DNA from: Methanobrevibacter cuticularis
GTDB lineage: Archaea > Methanobacteriota > Methanobacteria > Methanobacteriales > Methanobacteriaceae
Reading direction: 5' to 3'
NCBI RefSeq assembly: GCF_001639285.1
Contig: NZ_LWMW01000091.1
Coordinates: forward strand, 1-42,801
Length of the DNA stretch: 42,801 nucleotides
Positions 38,479 through 42,801 of the stretch are shown piece by piece. Numbering within the stretch: position 1 is the first letter of the stretch; every line of letters begins with the position of its first letter. A program made the translations under genes and the position numbers. The notes beneath the pieces were generated by a model. That model saw only the letters and a list, made by a program, of their open reading frames with translations, was not told the origin of the DNA and ran no database searches.

Positions 38479-39270
38479 TTAACTCACACCAATAGCTAGT
38501 GTTAAAAAATTTCTAACTCCTGGAGCTAATCCTAATATAAAAATAGCTAATTTTAAGGTTCCAGAGAGAATTTCATCCTCAATATATTTATCAATGAGAT
38601 ACAAAGATAAGGTGATGACAAGTATTTTCAATGGAAACATGGTAATAGCTGTTCCAGAGAGATCATAGATTGAATTTGGAAGAACATGCTGCTCCCAATA
38701 CCCATAAAAATCAACAGCCATAAATGTGGTTGAAGCATCAAATATATGAGCAGATAGAATAGCTAAATTAATTTTATTTTTAAATAAACTCCAAAATTTC
38801 CCAATGATTATAAATATGCCACTTAAAAAACTCCAAACAATCAAAACTTGAGCAATAGCTATTAAATTTAATGAATGAATGTTAATCAAATTAGGAATAG
38901 CTAAAAACAGTCCTATAAAAAATATCGTATATCTATAATCAATATTTTTTCTATTTTGAAGAAATACTCCAAAAAGAAGTGAAATTATAGCCAATGCTCC
39001 AACTATAAAATAAATTCCTGGAGTTATTAAAAACCAGTTATAAGGATAAATTCCATTATCTACAAGAGCTCTTACTCCAGAACCTAGGAATATGAAAGGA
39101 ATTAAGGGAAAAATTAAGTCTGTAGGATTTATATTATAGTGTTCAAAGATTTTTATTATTCCAAAGATAGCAATGATTAAAATTATCCCATAAAATAGTG
39201 TATTGAATAATGTATATCCTGAAAAAAAGTATTTTTGAAAAAAATCTAAAATAGCTATTTCTATTGTCAT
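38479..39270 (-). CDS. DUF63 family integral membrane protein
   Basis: This 263-aa archaeal membrane protein of unknown function has about seven to eight predicted helices. Family-typical segments are INPTDLIFPLIPFIFLGSGVRALVDNGIYP (residues about 48-77) and HIFDASTTFMAVDFYGYWEQHVLPNSIYDLSG, plus a C-terminal LGLAPGVRNFLTLAIGV. The conserved R and D/H residues in the helices suggest an enzymatic or transport role, but none is established. The gene stands alone with repeats on both sides. Confidence 0.88.
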   Translation of the reverse strand: MTIEIAILDFFQKYFFSGYTLFNTLFYGIILIIAIFGIIKIFEHYNINPTDLIFPLIPFIFLGSGVRALVDNGIYPYNWFLITPGIYFIVGALAIISLLFGVFLQNRKNIDYRYTIFFIGLFLAIPNLINIHSLNLIAIAQVLIVWSFLSGIFIIIGKFWSLFKNKINLAILSAHIFDASTTFMAVDFYGYWEQHVLPNSIYDLSGTAITMFPLKILVITLSLYLIDKYIEDEILSGTLKLAIFILGLAPGVRNFLTLAIGVS

Positions 39271-39302
39271 GTGCCTATTTCCTTTAATTAATATTTATTT
39301 TA

Positions 39303-39478
39303 GAAATGATATCAATTATTAATATATCACATCAATAATTAGATTTAAAAAATGATTCTTTAATAATTAATATATCACATCAATAATTTATTTAAAAAAT
39401 GATTCTTTAATAATTAATATATCACATCAATAATTTATTTAAAAAATGATTCTTTAATAATTAATATATCATATTAAT
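39303..39478. repeat. 48-bp minisatellite, about 3.5 units
   Basis: The unit TAATAATTAATATATCACAT, CAATAATTTATTTAAAAAAT, GATTCTTT repeats between the PHP-domain and DUF63 genes, directly upstream of the DUF63 start. The copies are nearly identical. The rest of that 408-bp gap (39480-39678) shows no gene. Confidence 0.88.
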
Positions 39479-39678
39479 ATTGATAAGAAAATGATTGTTT
39501 TAATAATTGATTTTTAAATATATTATTTTTTCATATAATACCATATTAATTAATATATTATAGTAATAATAATTTTATCCAAAATAGCTTGGTAATTAAT
39601 AATAAAAATTAATAAAAACAAGGATATTGATAAAAAATCATTTTAAAATTATATGTCCTCAAATAACTAATTTATCGA

Positions 39679-40356
39679 TTAATAAATTCTTCTAATCTTT
39701 TTATTAAATACTTCTTTAGCTATTAAATAGTTTGAAGTTCTATGGCCTTTAGCTATGGTTTTCCTTTTTCTAATAGTCTCTAAAATATCATCAATAGAGG
39801 GTTCATCTTCAATGGCAATATCAGTGAGTTCTGTATAACAATTTCCAATAGCACCTATAAAATGCGAATCACTAGATCCTATCTGAGCTAGATTTCGTTT
39901 AATAGCTAATTTTTTTCCTTTATAGTTGGAATAGCCAAGAATATATCTTGCATTTTTTGTTTCTACACCTTCGATATCAAGATTTAATGTCAGATTATTG
40001 TTAAAATCAGAGAATAAACCATTTCTATAAAAAGAATAAGGATGAGGAACAATAGCTATTCCTCCATTATCATGAATTTTGTCCACTGTATCCTCAGGAG
40101 ATAAACCTTCTGTAATATTTTCACTAACTCCAAGGCCTAATATATGGCCTGAATCAGAGCTAATTTCAATTGAAGGGATAATGATAACATCTGAGCTTTT
40201 TCTCTCCCCAATAGCTAGTTTTGATCCTTGAATAGTATTATGATCACTAATAGCTATTACATCTAAACCAACATTTTTGGCTTGTTTCAAGATGTCTTTA
40301 GGTATGCTTCTTGCATCTCCAGAATAACAACTGTGAATATGAGGGTCTAATTTCAT
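39679..40356 (-). CDS. PHP-domain phosphoesterase-like protein
   Basis: This metal-dependent (probably tri-metal) phosphoesterase-like protein of 225 aa has an unknown substrate. PHP motifs are in order: DPHIHSCYSGDARS (motif I, His6/His8 region), AISDHNTIQGSK (motif II), IIPSIEISSDSGHILGL (motif III) and VPHPYSFYRNG, with the final GSSDSHFIGAIGNCYTEL (motif IV). A PHP-associated C-terminal segment follows. The predicted start has no strong SD. The DUF1786 gene lies 250 bp upstream on the same strand, separated by a 53-bp repeat. Confidence 0.88.
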   Translation of the reverse strand: MKLDPHIHSCYSGDARSIPKDILKQAKNVGLDVIAISDHNTIQGSKLAIGERKSSDVIIIPSIEISSDSGHILGLGVSENITEGLSPEDTVDKIHDNGGIAIVPHPYSFYRNGLFSDFNNNLTLNLDIEGVETKNARYILGYSNYKGKKLAIKRNLAQIGSSDSHFIGAIGNCYTELTDIAIEDEPSIDDILETIRKRKTIAKGHRTSNYLIAKEVFNKKIRRIY

Positions 40357-40378
40357 TGTATCAAATCATGAATAAAAA

Positions 40379-40607
40379 TAATATAATTCTAGAATTTCTA
40401 ATTATTCTATAATATTACACTTTATAATAAATAATATAATTCTAGAATTTCTAATTATTCTATAATATTACGCTTTATAATAAATAATATAATTCTAGAA
40501 TTTCTAATTATTCTATAATATTACACTTTATAATATTACAATATACAATCTACAATAACAATCTACAATATTATGCTTTATAATATTACAATCTATAATA
40601 TTACACT
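40379..40607. repeat. 53-bp minisatellite, 3 units, plus degenerate ATTACA-rich tail
   Basis: Units with ATAATTCTAGAATTTCTAAT and TATTCTATAATATTACACTT recur with a period of 53 bp (the TTCTAGAATT core at 40387, 40440 and 40493). Shorter degenerate copies of TATAATATTACAATCTACAA continue to the end of the DUF1786 gene. Each unit contains the palindrome TTCTAGAA. Confidence 0.88.
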
Positions 40608-41678
40608 TTAGGGTTTTTCTTCTTTTAAAAAATGTTCAGTGACTTTTATTAGTCCAATTGGACCAGTCATCATAACGTCTCCACCTGGAGAAGCATTATA
40701 ATAATCTAAATTAGTATCTTCAATTATTGATCTTTTAGGGCCTGTAATCACAACTTTTTCAAGCTTAGATATTGGATTAATTACATGAGCTCCATGACCA
40801 TGATCATCATGAACATCAGCATGAGTTATAGTACCATTAACCAGTTTATTAATTAATTTCTCGATTTTCTCACTGTTACCTGCTAAATTAGAAGTATGAT
40901 GTTCAAAGACTCCTTGAATTTTTCCATCCTCAATAGAAGCAGCCATTGTATGTCCATTACCTATGTCCATTACCACGAAACTATTTAATTTAGATACCTC
41001 TGGATCTGCACATGCTCCACAAACTGAGGCAAATTTCGAATCCATGAGAATTGGGTGTAAGTTTTTTATTTTTCCCCTCAATGTTCTCTCAACAGCTTTC
41101 ATCCTAGAAAAATATTCTGGAACGTTTTCCCAGTAAGCAAACTCTTCTACATTTTTGGGTTTTGATAATTTTTCTCTGATTTTTTCAAATCTAAAGTCCC
41201 TATCACCCATTTTATCACTAAAACCATGATCTTGAACTGCTATTGCTATTATATCAAAAGAAAATTTTAGATCATATTTAGCTATTGTTGAAATTAATTC
41301 ATCTACATTCACATCTTCTAAAGTTATTTTTGAATAATTAGCGAATTTAGGATTAATCTCATAACTATCTTTTTCTACAATTTCAACACCAATATCTTCA
41401 ACTACTCTAAGATCATCTTTAACTGTTCTAGCAGCATTTGTTTCCATAGCTATTTCATAACCTTTTTCCATATGAGCTATTAATGCATCTTTTATTTTTC
41501 CACCACCCATAATATCCCCATCAAAATACAAATCGTTGTTAGTATTTTCGATTTTTTGAACAATTATCACAGGTGGAGAAGGTAGAACCAATTTTATAGA
41601 ATTTTCAAGCTCTTTAGTATTATCATGAAATAAGATATCTTGAGTCCCAGCTCCAATATCAATAGCTAAAATCTTCAT
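40608..41678 (-). CDS. DUF1786 family protein (ASKHA-like)
   Basis: This 356-aa cytoplasmic protein belongs to an archaeal family of unknown function. MKILAIDIGAGTQDILF at the N-terminus and FVVMDIGNGHTMAASIEDG near residue 230 look like phosphate-binding loops of the actin/Hsp70/sugar-kinase fold, so nucleotide binding is plausible. A Cys motif SVCGACADPEV (about residues 218-228) could bind a metal or act in redox. A His-rich stretch HADVHDDHGHGAH lies near residue 285. It is the last gene before the gene-free right edge. No Shine-Dalgarno is visible. Confidence 0.82.
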   Translation of the reverse strand: MKILAIDIGAGTQDILFHDNTKELENSIKLVLPSPPVIIVQKIENTNNDLYFDGDIMGGGKIKDALIAHMEKGYEIAMETNAARTVKDDLRVVEDIGVEIVEKDSYEINPKFANYSKITLEDVNVDELISTIAKYDLKFSFDIIAIAVQDHGFSDKMGDRDFRFEKIREKLSKPKNVEEFAYWENVPEYFSRMKAVERTLRGKIKNLHPILMDSKFASVCGACADPEVSKLNSFVVMDIGNGHTMAASIEDGKIQGVFEHHTSNLAGNSEKIEKLINKLVNGTITHADVHDDHGHGAHVINPISKLEKVVITGPKRSIIEDTNLDYYNASPGGDVMMTGPIGLIKVTEHFLKEEKP

Positions 41679-42501
41679 AGATTTAATTGTTTTTAAGAAT
41701 ATTTATAATTATTTAAAATTTCAATTCAATTTTATAATATGTTAGGGTGCTAGATTTTTTGTATTTTTTTGAGTGATTTTCAATCTTGTTTTTCTTATTT
41801 TTCCAGTTTTATAATTTTTGTTTCAGAAAGTACAGAATATTCTTTTGGTATAGGAGTAATAAAGTGTGATTTCAACTGAAAAATTAATATATGGAAATAT
41901 TAGACATTGAAAAGTATATATAGTATTGAATTTAAGAATATTCAAAAATCTATAGCATTGAATAATTTTTTTTTATTTCCATCGATAAATGCTTCAATAA
42001 TGGATAAATTTGGAAAATTTTCTCTGAAAACTAGAGAATTTTATAGGTTTTTTAGCTGAAAATTTAGTTGTTATCATATTTACTTAACTATAGTCCTGAA
42101 AATAAAGTTTATAAATAATGATATTTTTTAAAAACTTTTATATTCATTTATTTCTCAATCTAAATAATCATAATATATATTTTTAATAATAAAATTATTA
42201 AAGATTATTTTAGAAATTAAAGATAATAACAACTTATATTTATGAAATAGATTAATATTCCAATAAACCATTGATTAGAATCTTTTCTTTCAGGATTATA
42301 TAAAATAAAACAAACAATAGAATCAATTCTTATTTTTATTATGACTCTTCAAAAAATGGAGTTGATTTTTTTATTAGATAAAATTAAAGGAAAAAAAATG
42401 GGTAGAAAATAAATAACTTCTCCCCAAAAAAATGATTAATTCTTCTTTTTTTAGAAACAATCATTCTAAATATGGTTAAAAAATACTATGGTTAAAAATA
42501 C
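41679..42501. other. Gene-free stretch before terminal repeats
   Basis: More than 800 bp with no supported ORF or recognisable RNA. It contains many T runs (41755-41820), a TATA-like AAGTATATATAG at 41911-41922 and A-rich tracts, and merges into the long tandem repeat at the right edge. Confidence 0.5.
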
Positions 42502-42801
42502 TAATATAATAGCTATTATCAGTATTTCTGTATTTTTTCATAGTAGCCTGGTAGCTACTAGATCATTACTTTTTTTATTAATATTATTAATTGTTGTCTA
42601 TATGTTTCTCTCATAACATTATAGTCCAACTTTATAGTCAATAACATTAATATAATAGCTATTATCAGTATTTCTGTATTTTTTCATAGTAGCTAATAAA
42701 GCTACTGGATTATTACTTCTTTTATTAGTATTATCTTTATCATTGTTGTCTATATGTTTCTCTCATAACATTATAGTCCAACTTTATAGTTAATAACATT
42801 A
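42502..42801. repeat. 146-152-bp tandem repeat with conserved hairpin, running off the right edge
   Basis: Two consecutive units begin TAATATAATAGCTATTATCA at 42502 and 42648, and a third begins at the last base(s). Both contain ATTTCTGTATTTTTTCATAG, then a hairpin (AGTAGC...GCTACT), a T-rich spacer and the 3' block TTGTCTATATGTTTCTCTCA, TAACATTATAGTCCAACTTT. The hairpin loop and the spacer differ between units while the flanks are nearly identical. The array may continue beyond the window. Confidence 0.85.

Noticed and set aside
42600..42801. Short open frames on the minus strand of the terminal repeats (MLLTIKLDYNVMRETY...)
   Set aside because: The two copies stop at different points (about 19 and 29 codons) and the variation does not respect codons.

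Overview
The window is a 42.8 kb, very AT-rich (roughly a quarter GC by eye) archaeal segment that looks like a hydrogenotrophic methanogen of the order Methanobacteriales, most likely a Methanobrevibacter of the arboriphilus/cuticularis type. The evidence is a coenzyme F430 gene (cfbD), CTP-dependent riboflavin kinase, Alba, a Get3/ArsA ATPase, a TfrA-type thiol:fumarate reductase flavoprotein, a secreted protein with pseudomurein-binding repeats, DUF63 and DUF1786 proteins, archaeal LeuS, and a monofunctional heme catalase of the kind known from M. arboriphilus. I identify 32 protein genes and no tRNA, rRNA, IS element or CRISPR array. The left edge is a C14 run and the right edge lies inside a tandem repeat, so the window may be one complete contig.

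Layout. 1-721: gene-free, with odd base composition at the extreme left. 722-8536, all on the minus strand: hisH, cfbD, a GNAT acetyltransferase behind a DUF4240 protein, a YbaN/DUF454 membrane protein, catalase and a YchF-like GTPase. 8904-9539 (+): cbiE. 9729-12480 (-): a pseudomurein-binding putative metallopeptidase and Get3. 13104-17810 (+): nadE-cutA, then leuS. 17848-19774 (-): an FAH-family protein and hisG. 20216-21559 (+): a 5'-deoxyadenosine/SAH deaminase. 21714-23360 (-): tfrA. 23746-24900 (+): ribK-ribB. 25085-28129 (-): a domain-permuted CobQ/CbiA-like protein and gatA. 28554-29345 (+): a HAD protein. 29423-30208 (-): a TIM-barrel isomerase. 30747-35632 (+): a PadR regulator, an ABC ATPase, an ABC-2 permease and a membrane-anchored PQQ-like propeller. 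36078-41678 (-): alba, leuA, DUF63, PHP and DUF1786 genes. 41679-42801: gene-free, ending in ~150-bp tandem repeats.

Most genes are housekeeping or cofactor genes: histidine (hisG, hisH, far apart), leucine (leuA), riboflavin (ribK, ribB), NAD (nadE), corrinoid (cbiE) and F430 (cfbD). The parts with most unexplained biology are the PadR/ABC/propeller cluster, with a 22-bp palindrome at the predicted padR promoter; the pseudomurein-binding protein whose C-terminal half carries M14-like metal-ligand motifs; and the permuted GATase-ATPase.

Two genome-scale patterns stand out. Nearly every intergenic gap carries its own minisatellite (unit lengths 7 to ~150 bp, about 19 unrelated families). The palindrome TAGCTA recurs far more often than base composition predicts, in genes and between them. 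All functional statements come from reading the sequence; no database search was run.
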